Part shown: in pieces, positions 40,761-49,226 of the stretch
How positions within the stretch are numbered: position 1 is the stretch's first letter
Layout: the number at the start of each line of letters is the position of its first letter
NCBI GenBank assembly: GCA_002722565.1
Contig: PBMG01000007.1
Span: forward strand, 106,423-170,422
Reading direction: 5' to 3'
Length of the DNA: 64,000 nucleotides
Origin: Acidimicrobiaceae bacterium
Lineage (GTDB): Bacteria > Actinomycetota > Acidimicrobiia > Acidimicrobiales > Poriferisodalaceae
Position numbers and translations under genes: made by a program
Notes under the pieces: model-generated
Told to the model about the DNA's origin: nothing
The model's input: only the letters and a program-made list of their open reading frames with translations
Database searches by the model: none

Positions 40761-41687
40761 TTACTTCACTGTGTCAGTCGGCTTGCCCTCGGTCCAGTTG
40801 GACTTTCCGAGGACGTCGGTGATTGCCGATAAAAGTGCTTGTCGAAATACATGTGGCTGTCCGACACAAACTGTGTGACTGCCGTCTACCTCATGGCCAG
40901 TTGCTCCAGGAATTACCTCGAGCATTTCTCGTTGCCGTGAGACAGAGACAACCTCGTCATTGGTTGTTACTACCGCTGACACAGGGACATCAATTGTGCG
41001 AAGCCACCGTCGACTATCGAACAGCCCGATTCGATGACCAGCCTGAATGAGGCGTAGAGGGTCATGACGCCGCATCTCACCGATCGCCCACTGACGCAGA
41101 TCTTTGCCGGACTTTCCTGTAAGAAGCTGACTGCCTATTAGTTGACGCAGCGCCCTAGGAATCACTTTGGCTGCCTGGGCTAAAGTGCCAATCATGGCGA
41201 ACCGCACATGATCCTGTTTGGTTGTGCTGAATGAGGCAGCCGTGGCGCACAGTACAAGTCCTAATACTCGTTTTGGGTGCCGCCTCCAGATAAGTTGAGC
41301 GATTGGCCCACCCATCGAATATCCGACAGCGATGACATGGTCAATTCCAAGTTCATCTAGAAGGGCTACAGCGTCGTCGGCGCAATCGGTTAGACGAAAA
41401 GGGGTTCGAGAACGGATGCCGCGGCCGTGACCTCGGTGATCAAGCGCCACCAAGCCGTACTTGCCCTCGAGCGCTGAATAGCTGCTGTACCAATTCAGGT
41501 CTGCCGTAGCTGTCCAACCGTGAAGCAGGAGGAGAGTTGGAGCACCTGGAGGAGCTTCGACCACCCGAGCAAAAGTGCGTCCGCGCCCAGGCAGGTCATA
41601 GTGTCGCCCGCGAGGCAGAACCAAGCGGTTCTGCTGGTCGTCTCGTTGTGACGCTTCTCTTGGGGCAATTGCTGCGTCGCCGCTCAT
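40761..41687 (-). CDS. Alpha/beta hydrolase
   Basis: A 308-residue alpha/beta hydrolase with LLLLHGWTATADLNW (oxyanion segment), ALDHRGHGRGIRS, the nucleophile elbow VGYSMGGPIA with Ser124, an Asp in TTNDEVV and the catalytic His in DGSHTVC. This pattern fits esterases and related hydrolases; the substrate is unknown. It sits between greA (9 bases upstream) and leuC (39 bases downstream), all on the minus strand. Confidence 0.85.
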   Translation of the reverse strand: MSGDAAIAPREASQRDDQQNRLVLPRGRHYDLPGRGRTFARVVEAPPGAPTLLLLHGWTATADLNWYSSYSALEGKYGLVALDHRGHGRGIRSRTPFRLTDCADDAVALLDELGIDHVIAVGYSMGGPIAQLIWRRHPKRVLGLVLCATAASFSTTKQDHVRFAMIGTLAQAAKVIPRALRQLIGSQLLTGKSGKDLRQWAIGEMRRHDPLRLIQAGHRIGLFDSRRWLRTIDVPVSAVVTTNDEVVSVSRQREMLEVIPGATGHEVDGSHTVCVGQPHVFRQALLSAITDVLGKSNWTEGKPTDTVK

Positions 41688-41696
41688 GAAAAATCG

Positions 41697-42164
41697 TTAT
41701 ACCTCGATCGAGACGATCTCGACAGATAACGAGCCGGCACCCGCTTCGTATTCGACTACCTCGCCGACCGAGCCACCCTCGAGGGCTTGACCCATAGGTG
41801 AACCGGGAGAAATAATTTCCAAGCCGTCACGTCGTTCTTCGATGGAGCCGAAGAGATATGTTTCTGTAGCGTCATCGCCTTCGAAACGAATTTCTACGAT
41901 GACTCCGGGTGCAACGGAATCGTTTGATGCTTGCTCAACAATCTCGCAGTTCTCTAAGACCGAAGAAAGATGAAGAATCCGTCCTTCCATTTTCCCCTGT
42001 TCTTCCTTAGCTGCGTGATAGTCGCCGTTTTCCGAAAGATCGCCGAGTAAGCGAGCTTCTTCGATCTTGTCGGCGATGTCGATACGACCGCGAGTAGTTA
42101 GATCCTTAAGCTCGGCTGCTAGACGAGCATGGGCTTCAGGGGAAAGGTGTTGCGATTCGGCCAC
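41697..42164 (-). CDS. greA: Transcription elongation factor GreA
   Basis: Rescues backtracked RNA polymerase by stimulating transcript cleavage. The 155 residues have the N-terminal coiled coil with the tip acidic pair (LLGDLSENGDYHAAKEEQ) and the FKBP-like C-domain ending ISPGSPMGQALEGGSVGEVVEY. GTG start at 42164. There is no ribosome site; a promoter-like pair places the transcript start at the GTG, so the mRNA may be leaderless. Confidence 0.94.
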   Translation of the reverse strand: MAESQHLSPEAHARLAAELKDLTTRGRIDIADKIEEARLLGDLSENGDYHAAKEEQGKMEGRILHLSSVLENCEIVEQASNDSVAPGVIVEIRFEGDDATETYLFGSIEERRDGLEIISPGSPMGQALEGGSVGEVVEYEAGAGSLSVEIVSIEV

Positions 42165-42170
42165 ACCTAA

Positions 42171-42199
42171 ATCGTATCGAATTGAAGTTGAGGTATGAA
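42171..42199 (-). promoter_or_regulatory. Putative greA promoter (leaderless)
   Basis: Read on the minus strand, TTCATA (42199-42194) and TACGAT (42176-42171) are 17 bases apart, each matching consensus in four of six positions. Six bases then separate TACGAT from the GTG of greA, which places the start site on that codon. Confidence 0.4.
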
Positions 42200-42238
42200 C
42201 TGCAGACCCAGTTTCTGGTTGAACTCAAATAATTCAGT

Positions 42239-42267
42239 TTGACGCGGCGGCTTAAGTTGCGGACAAT
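42239..42267 (+). promoter_or_regulatory. Putative leuB-cimA promoter
   Basis: TTGACG (42239-42244, five of six to consensus) and GACAAT (42262-42267, four of six) are exactly 17 bases apart. The start site expected seven to eight bases later falls on the GTG at 42275 that opens the Ile-rich leader peptide. It is the clearest promoter in the window and is back to back with the greA promoter. Confidence 0.6.
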
Positions 42268-42274
42268 AGAGGTC

Positions 42275-42310
42275 GTGAGGGCAAACCTGACCGCCATCAT
42301 TATTATTTAG
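42275..42310 (+). CDS. Putative isoleucine-rich leader peptide of leuB-cimA
   Basis: Eleven codons and a stop: GTG AGG GCA AAC CTG ACC GCC ATC ATT ATT ATT TAG, giving MRANLTAIIII. Four consecutive isoleucine codons at the end, directly before a strong hairpin, are the hallmark of amino-acid attenuation. No ribosome site is present, but the promoter predicts that the mRNA begins at this GTG. Isoleucine control makes sense because cimA, the second gene, commits pyruvate to isoleucine. Confidence 0.65.
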   Translation: MRANLTAIIII

Positions 42311-42311
42311 T

Positions 42312-42336
42312 AGCGCACACGTTTAACGTGTGCGCT
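42312..42336 (+). promoter_or_regulatory. Leader hairpin next to the Ile codons
   Basis: AGCGCACACG (42312-42321) pairs perfectly with CGTGTGCGCT (42327-42336) over a five-base loop. It begins two bases after the leader stop codon, so a ribosome held on the Ile codons would mask its 5' arm. It has only CTTGTT after it, so it is more likely a control hairpin than the terminator. Confidence 0.6.
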
Positions 42337-42340
42337 TGTT

Positions 42341-42370
42341 GACCGTCCCCTGGGGGCGGTCTTTGGCTTT
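42341..42370 (+). terminator. leuB-cimA attenuator terminator
   Basis: GACCGTCCC (42341-42349) pairs with GGGGCGGTC (42353-42361) with one G-T wobble and a three-base loop, then TTTGGCTTT. It lies about 60 bases before the leuB ribosome site. The leader bases GACCGCC (42289-42295) are complementary to GGCGGTC (42355-42361) in the 3' arm, offering an alternative fold; which fold is used in which condition cannot be settled by eye. Confidence 0.6.
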
Positions 42371-42432
42371 ATTAGGCCTCCAATAGGCCTGCGCTACAAC
42401 CTGTGGCTAGAAACTGAACTAGGAGAAGTTAA

Positions 42433-43422
42433 GTGCCTCATAAGATTGCAGTCATCGGAGGAGACGGCATCGGGCCCGAAGTGATCTCGGTAGCGCTTGA
42501 TGTCATGAGAGCAGCGGGCGCAAAGCTCGACACGACAGAATTCCGATTGGGAGGGTTCCGATACCTCGAAGACGGCGTTGTACTCCCTGACGAAGTGCTT
42601 GACGAGTTGCGCGCATATGACGCGATCTTGCTGGGGGCCGTGGGCACTCCTGAAGTGCCGCCGGGAGTCATCGAACGAGGGCTTCTTTTAAAAGCACGCT
42701 TTGAACTTGACCTCTACGTTAATTTGAGGCCGTTTGTTCTGCCTAACGGCCACGAATTCGTGGTTATTAGAGAAAACACAGAAGGAACTTACGCCGGGGA
42801 GGGCGGCTTCCTGCGTAAAGGAACCCCTCACGAAATCGCCACGCAAGGGTCGGTAAACACCCGAAAAGGGGCTGAGCGGTGTATTCGTTACGGGTTTGAG
42901 TTAGCGCGAAGCCGGCAACGAAAGCATCTCACGCTTGTGCATAAAACAAACGTTCTAACATTTTCGGGGGATCTATGGGAGCGGACATTTGAGGAGGTAG
43001 CAGCGGAATACCCAGATGTTGAAACCGCCTACAACCACGTTGATGCGGCCTGTATCTATTTTGTTGAAGACCCCACACGCTATGAAGTTGTGGTTACTGA
43101 CAACCTATTTGGAGATATCTTGACCGATCTCGGTGGCGCAGTCGCCGGTGGAATAGGGCTGGCATCTTCAGCCAACCTCAATCCCGACCGATCGGCACCA
43201 TCGCTTTTCGAACCTGTGCATGGTTCGGCTCCAGATATTGCAGGTCAAGGACTAGCAAACCCGACAGCAGCTGTGTTGTCTGGGGCAATGATGCTCGATT
43301 TTTTGGGTGATACCGAAACAGCTCAAAGTGTCCGAGCGGCTTGTGAAGGAATTCCAAGCTCTGGAACTACAGAGGAGATTGCGGCTGCAATTCTCGAGAA
43401 TGTTTCTCGGGTGGTTCAATGA
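42433..43422 (+). CDS. leuB: 3-isopropylmalate dehydrogenase
   Basis: Oxidative decarboxylase with the isocitrate-dehydrogenase fold, 329 residues. Seen are [47 protein letters not shown], the metal-binding [15 protein letters not shown] and [16 protein letters not shown]. LeuB acts on 3-isopropylmalate for leucine and on the methylmalate of the citramalate route for isoleucine. GTG start with AGGAGA at 42421-42426. Its stop overlaps the cimA start (ATGA), and an Ile-rich leader precedes it, so an isoleucine role is likely here. Confidence 0.94.
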   Translation: MPHKIAVIGGDGIGPEVISVALDVMRAAGAKLDTTEFRLGGFRYLEDGVVLPDEVLDELRAYDAILLGAVGTPEVPPGVIERGLLLKARFELDLYVNLRPFVLPNGHEFVVIRENTEGTYAGEGGFLRKGTPHEIATQGSVNTRKGAERCIRYGFELARSRQRKHLTLVHKTNVLTFSGDLWERTFEEVAAEYPDVETAYNHVDAACIYFVEDPTRYEVVVTDNLFGDILTDLGGAVAGGIGLASSANLNPDRSAPSLFEPVHGSAPDIAGQGLANPTAAVLSGAMMLDFLGDTETAQSVRAACEGIPSSGTTEEIAAAILENVSRVVQ

Positions 43423-45065
43423 GCGACGATGACCAGCAGCCTTCATTAGACCGTCAAGGTGTTCGGGACTCCGCTTGGCCAGAGATGGTCGAGATTTTTG
43501 ATACGACGTTGCGTGACGGAGTTCAGTTTGAAGGGATATCGGTTTCTTCCGACGACAAACTAAAGGTGGCTCGCCAACTTGACTATCTTGGCGTTCATTG
43601 GATTGAAGGCGGCTGGCCGGGTTCTAATCCCAAAGATGAGGAATTTTTTAAACGCGCTGCTGACGAGCTAGAACTCAAGTCCTCTCAACTCGTAGCTTTC
43701 GGCTCAACACGCCGCCCTAAAGGTCGAGTAGATGAAGACCAAACATTGTCTTCTCTCGTGGAAGCCGGAACTTCTACCGTTTGCATAGTCGGCAAATCCT
43801 GGGATTATCACGTTACTGAAGCCTTGCGGCAACCCTTGGATGAAGGTGTCGCAATGGTTGGTGATTCAGTCCAGTTTCTGAAAGCAGAAGGTCTTCGCGT
43901 TTTCTTCGATGCGGAGCACTTCTTTGATGGCTACAAGCGGAATCCCGAATTTTCTTTGAGGGTTTTGGAAGCTGCAGCTGTGCAAGGTGCTGATTGCCTA
44001 GTCCTTTGCGATACCAATGGTGGATCGTTACCCCACGAAGTAGAGAAAATTGTCGCTGATGTCGTGCGACATTTCGATGGCGTCCAGATCGGGATGCACA
44101 CCCAAAATGACACGGGTTGCGCAGTTGCCAATGCAGTTGCCGGCGTGGTCGCTGGTGCCACACACGTTCAAGGAACAATCAACGGCTATGGAGAGCGAAC
44201 CGGGAACTGCGACAACACGGTTCTTGTGCCGAATCTCAGTTTGAAGATGGGAATTGAGACTTTGCCAGAAGGTCATATAGAGAGACTGACTTCGGTGTCT
44301 CACCACGTGGCCGAATTGATGAATATGCCGCCCCAACACCAACAACCGTATGTCGGTACATCAGCATTTGCCCATAAGGCTGGTCTGCACACCAGTGCGA
44401 TTGCTCGTCGCCCTGACAGTTATGAGCATGTTGACCCTGTTGCAGTCGGGAACGGCACTAGATTTTTGTTGGGTGATTTGTCGGGCCGGGCATCAGTTGA
44501 GTTAAAAGCTGAGCAGTTGGGTATTGAAATCGAAGATCAGCAAATGGTTGAGGTCGTTGAAGAAATGAAACGGCTGGAACATGAGGGTTATCACTTCGAA
44601 GTGGCTGATGCTTCTTTGGAACTAATGATGAGGCGAGCTGCGGGCGAACAGTTCGATTATTTCAATGTGGAATCGTTTCGGGTGTTGGTTGAACGAGGTC
44701 AGGATCGACAATTCGACACTGAAGCGACGTTGCGGATAGAGGTAGACGGTGAACGGATGATCACGGTCGGTGAGGGTGATGGGCCGGTCAATGCTTTGGA
44801 TAACGCGTTCAGAAACGCTGTGATCGATATTTACCCCGAACTAGCTGAGGTGCATCTCACTGACTACAAAGTGCGCGTCCTTGATACAAACCGTGGAACT
44901 GGCGCCGTAACTCGAGTGTTGGTGGATAGCAGCGATTCAGAAGCGACATGGACGACTATTGGCGTCTCGGGAAACATTATTGAAGCTTCGTGGCTTGCTC
45001 TTCGAGATGCCTTGATTTATGCGCTCTACCGACACCGCGCGAAGATCGATAGTTCTCTAAACTGA
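43419..45065 (+). CDS. cimA: (R)-citramalate synthase
   Basis: Condenses pyruvate and acetyl-CoA to citramalate, giving a threonine-independent start for isoleucine. The 548-residue protein belongs to the long CimA family: [48 protein letters not shown] and [12 protein letters not shown], then a helical linker ([21 protein letters not shown]) and a C-terminal regulatory LeuA-like dimer domain. [13 protein letters not shown] is a strong CimA mark against LeuA. Translationally coupled to leuB. Confidence 0.92.
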   Translation: MSDDDQQPSLDRQGVRDSAWPEMVEIFDTTLRDGVQFEGISVSSDDKLKVARQLDYLGVHWIEGGWPGSNPKDEEFFKRAADELELKSSQLVAFGSTRRPKGRVDEDQTLSSLVEAGTSTVCIVGKSWDYHVTEALRQPLDEGVAMVGDSVQFLKAEGLRVFFDAEHFFDGYKRNPEFSLRVLEAAAVQGADCLVLCDTNGGSLPHEVEKIVADVVRHFDGVQIGMHTQNDTGCAVANAVAGVVAGATHVQGTINGYGERTGNCDNTVLVPNLSLKMGIETLPEGHIERLTSVSHHVAELMNMPPQHQQPYVGTSAFAHKAGLHTSAIARRPDSYEHVDPVAVGNGTRFLLGDLSGRASVELKAEQLGIEIEDQQMVEVVEEMKRLEHEGYHFEVADASLELMMRRAAGEQFDYFNVESFRVLVERGQDRQFDTEATLRIEVDGERMITVGEGDGPVNALDNAFRNAVIDIYPELAEVHLTDYKVRVLDTNRGTGAVTRVLVDSSDSEATWTTIGVSGNIIEASWLALRDALIYALYRHRAKIDSSLN

Positions 45066-45071
45066 TTTTCT

Positions 45072-45596
45072 ATGGCGGCTCCCAGACACGTACCCTTGTC
45101 ACCAACGGAAGATTCGAATACATACCGGTCACCAGATGTTGTGCCATCAAGTTGGGTGAACCGTCGTCCAGGGGATCTTGAGTCATTTCAGCCAAGTGGT
45201 GGCTCTATGGGCCATCAAGGTCCCGATCAAGGCTACGCATTGCGATTGTGTCGTGGCTTCAGAGAACAGCTTCATATTGGCGAACATGAACATCTGAGTG
45301 ATGTCGAACGCGGCTGCGTTCAGATAGCTCTCAAGCGAGCATCTATCTTTGGTCGAGCCCCAGTGGTTCATGACTTGGAAATGGCATACCGGGTGTGGGG
45401 GTTTCTGGATCCTGCTGCAGATGGAGCGCTAGTCGCGGAGCGCGCTCGCCTTTTTGAAGGTCTAGCCGAGTCGCATCACTATGCAGACTTACGTCGGCTT
45501 GTTGCAATTGTTCCCGAGTCAACGCTAGAGATGTCGCCGAGCGACTTAGAAGAGAAGTATCTGGCCGACTGGTCTTCACTCCTGGAGTTGACATGA
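45072..45596 (+). CDS. Hypothetical soluble protein downstream of cimA
   Basis: A 174-residue acidic protein with no transmembrane segment. Residues 1-45 look disordered (Pro/Ser-rich). Residues 50-174 are helical, with an Arg/His-rich stretch (GYALRLCRGFREQLHIGEHEHL). I do not recognise it. It begins 6 bases after cimA and its stop overlaps the next gene by four bases (ATGA), so it is part of a leuB-cimA-linked operon by position. Confidence 0.6.
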   Translation: MAAPRHVPLSPTEDSNTYRSPDVVPSSWVNRRPGDLESFQPSGGSMGHQGPDQGYALRLCRGFREQLHIGEHEHLSDVERGCVQIALKRASIFGRAPVVHDLEMAYRVWGFLDPAADGALVAERARLFEGLAESHHYADLRRLVAIVPESTLEMSPSDLEEKYLADWSSLLELT

Positions 45597-46180
45597 ACGA
45601 CTCGACACCTGATCGCGAGTTGCTGCGCCTCCATAGACGGGCGTGTACCGATTTCGCCGCTCGAATGCGATTGCCGGCTTGGGAACACCTTCCTATGCCT
45701 TTGATTCCCCCAATGAGCGATTTGACGGTTGGCGACTTACTCTGCCGAGTGGCTAATGGAAATTTGGCGACTGCTGCAGAACTGGCTGGCCAAGCTGTCC
45801 CAGCCCCAGTGGAGCTTGGAATTGAGCCAACTGAAGTCGTGGTCGAATCTATTCGCACAGTTTTGACCGTGGCGTCAGCATTGGACCATCAGTCTGGTTT
45901 CAGCCCTCAACGGCGCGAGTTGTTGTGGCAGCGAGTAGTCGAAATCACCATGCTTGGGTATGACCTCCAACAAGCCATCAGAGCGGGGACAGGATTGGAT
46001 GATCTTCTTGTGGACCGAATATCTGCAGTGGAACCTGACGTAACTGTTTGGCCGTTTCTGGACTCGCTTGACTTTGATATGTCGACACCGCCGATACTGC
46101 GCCTTCTAGCTCAACATGGACGTCCTGCAGGTCTTTGGGTTGATCCCTCAGACCCTTCTTGTGGCACTGGGCAGTGCTAA
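45593..46180 (+). CDS. DinB/mycothiol-isomerase-like protein, divergent
   Basis: A 195-residue helical protein. It is unrecognised on its own, but the layout (long helices, then SDLTVGDLLCRVANGNL in the place of the D-x-x-D-L-V-x-H motif) resembles the TIGR03086/mycothiol-dependent maleylpyruvate isomerase fold of the next gene. The metal-binding His is not present in that motif. It may be a degenerate tandem relative; this is inference from pattern only. Start overlaps the preceding stop and end overlaps the next start. Confidence 0.5.
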   Translation: MNDSTPDRELLRLHRRACTDFAARMRLPAWEHLPMPLIPPMSDLTVGDLLCRVANGNLATAAELAGQAVPAPVELGIEPTEVVVESIRTVLTVASALDHQSGFSPQRRELLWQRVVEITMLGYDLQQAIRAGTGLDDLLVDRISAVEPDVTVWPFLDSLDFDMSTPPILRLLAQHGRPAGLWVDPSDPSCGTGQC

Positions 46181-46758
46181 CTGAGCAAACCCCCGACGCT
46201 GCTTGGCTTCGGATACACCAGTTAGCTACGGCAGAGGTTGATTATCGAATTCGCCAAATTCTTCCCGAATATTGGGAAGCTTCGACACCGTGTGACGAAT
46301 GGGATGTTTATGACCTCGTTGCACACTGTGTTGTCGAAAACATGCGCGCATCTCTCATCCTTGAAGGTGCTTCGTTCGAAGATGTGATGTCTATTAGTCC
46401 GGAAGTAGTAGTTGAAGATCCGGAAATGGCATGGGAAGTGTCGTGGCGAAACGTTGTTGCAGCTTTTGCAGATACTGACATAGAAGGTCAGGTTGAATTA
46501 GGCGCGCAAACAATCCCAACTATCGAATTCCTGCGAATTCGGGCCTGTGATCTGGCGGTGCACGCCTGGGATTTGGCTATGGGGCTCGGTGTTGATGATC
46601 GGATTGATGATGAGGTAGTAGCCGCTGCACTTCTGTGGGCGAGAGACCGGCGAGACCAAATGGCTCAAATGCCGGAACTTTTTGACCCCCCCAAGAGGTC
46701 TTCTTTTGATGCAGATGACCAAACCCAACTATTAGAGATCTTCGGCCGGGAAGTCTGA
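46174..46758 (+). CDS. TIGR03086-type metal-binding protein (mycothiol-dependent isomerase/DinB fold)
   Basis: A 194-residue protein with the actinobacterial signature TPCDEWDVYDLVAHCVVENMRA near residue 40, in which His in LVAH is a metal ligand. The later segment IRACDLAVHAWDLAMGLG carries the other His ligands (VHAWD). Related enzymes use mycothiol. The GTG at 46174 is preferred: it overlaps the previous stop and gives a start fitting the family; the frame is open a further five codons upstream. It follows the similar-looking gene 45593-46180. Confidence 0.75.
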   Translation: MLTEQTPDAAWLRIHQLATAEVDYRIRQILPEYWEASTPCDEWDVYDLVAHCVVENMRASLILEGASFEDVMSISPEVVVEDPEMAWEVSWRNVVAAFADTDIEGQVELGAQTIPTIEFLRIRACDLAVHAWDLAMGLGVDDRIDDEVVAAALLWARDRRDQMAQMPELFDPPKRSSFDADDQTQLLEIFGREV

Positions 46759-46789
46759 AGCGGCTGCATACTCTCGTACCATCAAAGGT

Positions 46790-48091
46790 GTGAGTACCAC
46801 TCGTCTTCGTTTCGCTCCTGCACCAACAGGGTCCCTTCATCTTGGATCGGCACGCACAGCATTATTCAACTGGCTGACAGCGCGAGGCACAGAAGGTGAA
46901 CTGATTCTTCGCATCGAAGACACAAACGCTGAACTTACGCGTCCGGAGTTGATTGACAACATTTACCGCTCGCTTGAGTGGCTGCAGATTGAGTTTGATG
47001 GCGAACCGGTAAGACAAAGTGAACGAACCGACCTGTACAACGATGCTGTCGAAAGTTGGCTGTCGGACGATTTGGCATACGTTGACGATGGAGCAGTGCG
47101 GTTTCGCGTTCCCTCTGATGGCACTACCTCCTGGGATGATGTAGTCAGAGGAAACGTCGTTTTCGAAAACCAAAATATTGAAGATTTCGTTGTGAGGAGA
47201 GCTGACGGCAGCGCCACCTTCTTTACTGCGAATGCCGTTGACGACTTTGATCTAGGGATAACTCATGTCGTTAGGGGAGAAGACCTTGTCAATGTGACTC
47301 CCAAAGTGATCATGCTTCGACAAGCTCTCGGTGCCCAGGATCTACCCAAATTTGCTCACTTGCCTTTGATTGTCAACGAACAACGAAAGAAGCTTTCAAA
47401 AAGACGAGACGACGTTGCGTTAGAGAGTTACCGAGACAGAGGTGTGCTGGCTGACGCAATGATCAATTATTTGGCCCTACTTGGATGGGGGCCACCTGAT
47501 GATGTTGAAGTGAGACCGATTGAAGAAATCGTTCAGCTTTTTAGATTGGAAGATGTCAATCCGTCGGCAGCAATGTTTGATGTGAAAAAGCTGGAAGCCA
47601 TTAACGGCGATTACATACGCGCGATGAAACCTGAAGAATTTACAGAAGCACTAATTCCATGGATAGCCAACGAACCTTGGAATTCTTTAGTTGATCGTGA
47701 CCAGTTGGCTCAGGTCGCTCCCTTAGTGCAGGAACGGACCCGTGTATTAGTCGAAGGACCACCGCAACTAGATTTTTTCTTTCTTGAAAGTCCCGAAATT
47801 GAAGAGAGTGCTTGGGAGAAGGCGATGACTACGCCTGAGGCTCCGTTAATTCTGGAATCGACAAAAACAGCGTTCGCGAGTGTGGATTGGAGTGTTGCTT
47901 CGTTACATGAGAGTTTGCGAGCCATAGGCGATTCACACGGCATGAAGCTAGGCAAAGCTCAAGCACCGGTCCGGGTTGCAGTCACGGGCCGGTTAGTTGG
48001 CCCTCCTTTGTTCGAATCGATCCATGCTTTGGGACGCGAGGTTGTTCTCGAACGAATCCTCCGAGCGCAAAACAAGCTTGATGAGACATGA
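46790..48091 (+). CDS. gltX: Glutamyl-tRNA synthetase
   Basis: Class I synthetase, 433 residues, a compact bacterial form. The HIGH-like motif is PTGSLHLGSARTALFNW, and the KMSKS-like motif is KLSKRRDD. The middle domain has VDDFDLGITHVVRGEDL, and the C-terminal helical anticodon domain ends with LVGPPLFESIHALG. Given gatCAB and a neighbouring tRNA-Gln, it may also charge tRNA-Gln with Glu (inference). GTG start at 46790; TACCAT (46777-46782) lies seven bases before, so this mRNA too may be leaderless. Confidence 0.94.
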   Translation: MSTTRLRFAPAPTGSLHLGSARTALFNWLTARGTEGELILRIEDTNAELTRPELIDNIYRSLEWLQIEFDGEPVRQSERTDLYNDAVESWLSDDLAYVDDGAVRFRVPSDGTTSWDDVVRGNVVFENQNIEDFVVRRADGSATFFTANAVDDFDLGITHVVRGEDLVNVTPKVIMLRQALGAQDLPKFAHLPLIVNEQRKKLSKRRDDVALESYRDRGVLADAMINYLALLGWGPPDDVEVRPIEEIVQLFRLEDVNPSAAMFDVKKLEAINGDYIRAMKPEEFTEALIPWIANEPWNSLVDRDQLAQVAPLVQERTRVLVEGPPQLDFFFLESPEIEESAWEKAMTTPEAPLILESTKTAFASVDWSVASLHESLRAIGDSHGMKLGKAQAPVRVAVTGRLVGPPLFESIHALGREVVLERILRAQNKLDET

Positions 48092-48097
48092 AGTTTG

Positions 48098-48130
48098 AAC
48101 AACGGCAATCCGCGACGATCGTTGTTTGTT
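48098..48130 (+). terminator. Possible weak gltX terminator
   Basis: AACAACG (48098-48104) pairs with CGTTGTT (48120-48126) over a 15-base loop, followed by TGTT. The stem is only seven base pairs and the T-tract is short, so this is a weak call. It sits between gltX and tRNA-Gln. Confidence 0.3.
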
Positions 48131-48182
48131 GACCGAAATGATCCCGCTACCCTGAGCTTTCGGCTCTCTTGAGCCCATCCGG

Positions 48183-48254
48183 TCGGGGATGGTGTAATTG
48201 GCAACACATCTGGTTCTGGTCCAGTCGTTGGGGGTTCGAGTCCTCCTCCCCGAA
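48183..48254 (+). tRNA. tRNA-Gln(CTG)
   Basis: The cloverleaf reads: acceptor TCGGGGA with TCCCCGA; D arm GTGT with ACAC; anticodon loop TTCTGGT at 48209-48215, giving anticodon CTG that reads CAG; T arm GGGGG-TTCGAGT-CCTCC with one G-T pair; discriminator A. The anticodon stem has one T-T mismatch at its top. The first pair is U1-A72, the known identity mark for GatCAB. CCA is not encoded (the next bases are CAA). Confidence 0.9.
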
Positions 48255-48455
48255 CAAAAATCTAGGAAATTTTTATTTTGTTGGGAGGGGAATCCTTAAA
48301 ATAGATTGCTGTGATATGCGCTTTTCGTCCGTATTTGGACTAAGAAAGCAGAACTGAAATACTAGAAGTACACAAACCAAACTTGCGTGTCCGGTTCAGG
48401 CTGGTAATTTGCGCATTCGCTAGGCAGTAAGCCTTTGCGTTCAAGGAGAGAGGGG
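48255..48455 (+). other. Non-coding gap between tRNA-Gln and livG
   Basis: Two hundred bases, partly AT-rich just after the tRNA (AACAAAA and TTTTGTT can pair but have no T-tract). No coding frame with a plausible start was found, and no convincing promoter for the transporter operon. AAGGAGA at 48443-48449 is the livG ribosome site. Confidence 0.4.
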
Positions 48456-49226
48456 GTGCAACGCGTGGCGTTGCTCGAAGTCTCAGACATAACTGTCCGA
48501 TTCGGCGGAATTGTTGCGCTCGATGACTTGTCATTCACGATGGATGAAGGACAAATTCTCGGGCTCATCGGACCGAACGGTGCAGGAAAGACCACGTTGT
48601 TCAACGTGGTAAGTCGGATCTATGACCCGACGACTGGATCAGTTACCTTCGATGGTGAAGATCTAACTGCGATGTCCGCACACGAAATTAGTCGTGTGGG
48701 CGTCTACCGAACATTCCAGAACTTGGCACTGTGGCCAGGCATGACGGTTATTGAAAACGTGATGGTAGGTGATCACACCAACACCAAAGCGAACGTCATG
48801 AGCTCCGCTCTTCGGCTTCCGTCGATGCGAAAAGAAGAAGCGGACCTTAGAGATAGAGCTTGGGCTGCTCTCGAGGAACTTAACCTCACTGATGTTGCCT
48901 ACAGCCCTGCAGCTGGATTGCCGTTCGGTACTTTAAAGCGGATCGAACTAGCTCGAGCTCTTATAGCGAACCCCAGGTTGATCATGCTTGATGAGCCAGC
49001 ATCGGGGCTTACACACGCTGAAGTGGACTCGCTTGCTCAGGACATCAAAGATCTTCGTGATCGACACAACCTCACTGTGTTGTTGGTTGAACATCACATG
49101 CGAATGGTTCTCGGAATCAGCGAAAAGCTTGTTGTACTTAACTTTGGTCGGAAAATAGCCGATGGTGACCCGGATGTCGTTCGTAACGATCCGGAAGTTA
49201 TCGAGGCCTACCTAGGGAGCTCATAA
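48456..49226 (+). CDS. livG: Branched-chain amino acid ABC transporter ATP-binding protein LivG
   Basis: ABC ATPase of the LivG class, 256 residues. Walker A is GPNGAGKTTLF, the signature region is LPFGTLKRIELARAL (the LivG form of the C-loop), Walker B is LIMLDEPASGL, and the His switch is in VEHHM. GTG at 48456 is preferred: AGGAG at 48444-48448 with seven-base spacing. The frame opens earlier at 48435. The stop overlaps the livF start. Together with LivF it should drive import through the LivHM pairs. Confidence 0.92.
   Translation: MQRVALLEVSDITVRFGGIVALDDLSFTMDEGQILGLIGPNGAGKTTLFNVVSRIYDPTTGSVTFDGEDLTAMSAHEISRVGVYRTFQNLALWPGMTVIENVMVGDHTNTKANVMSSALRLPSMRKEEADLRDRAWAALEELNLTDVAYSPAAGLPFGTLKRIELARALIANPRLIMLDEPASGLTHAEVDSLAQDIKDLRDRHNLTVLLVEHHMRMVLGISEKLVVLNFGRKIADGDPDVVRNDPEVIEAYLGSS

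Noticed and set aside
48254-48284. AT-rich inverted repeat after tRNA-Gln as a terminator
   Set aside because: Only AT pairs, with no T-tract after the stem; too weak to list as a terminator.
48169-48357. Small open frame across tRNA-Gln
   Set aside because: It covers a well-formed tRNA cloverleaf, so it is not a protein gene.
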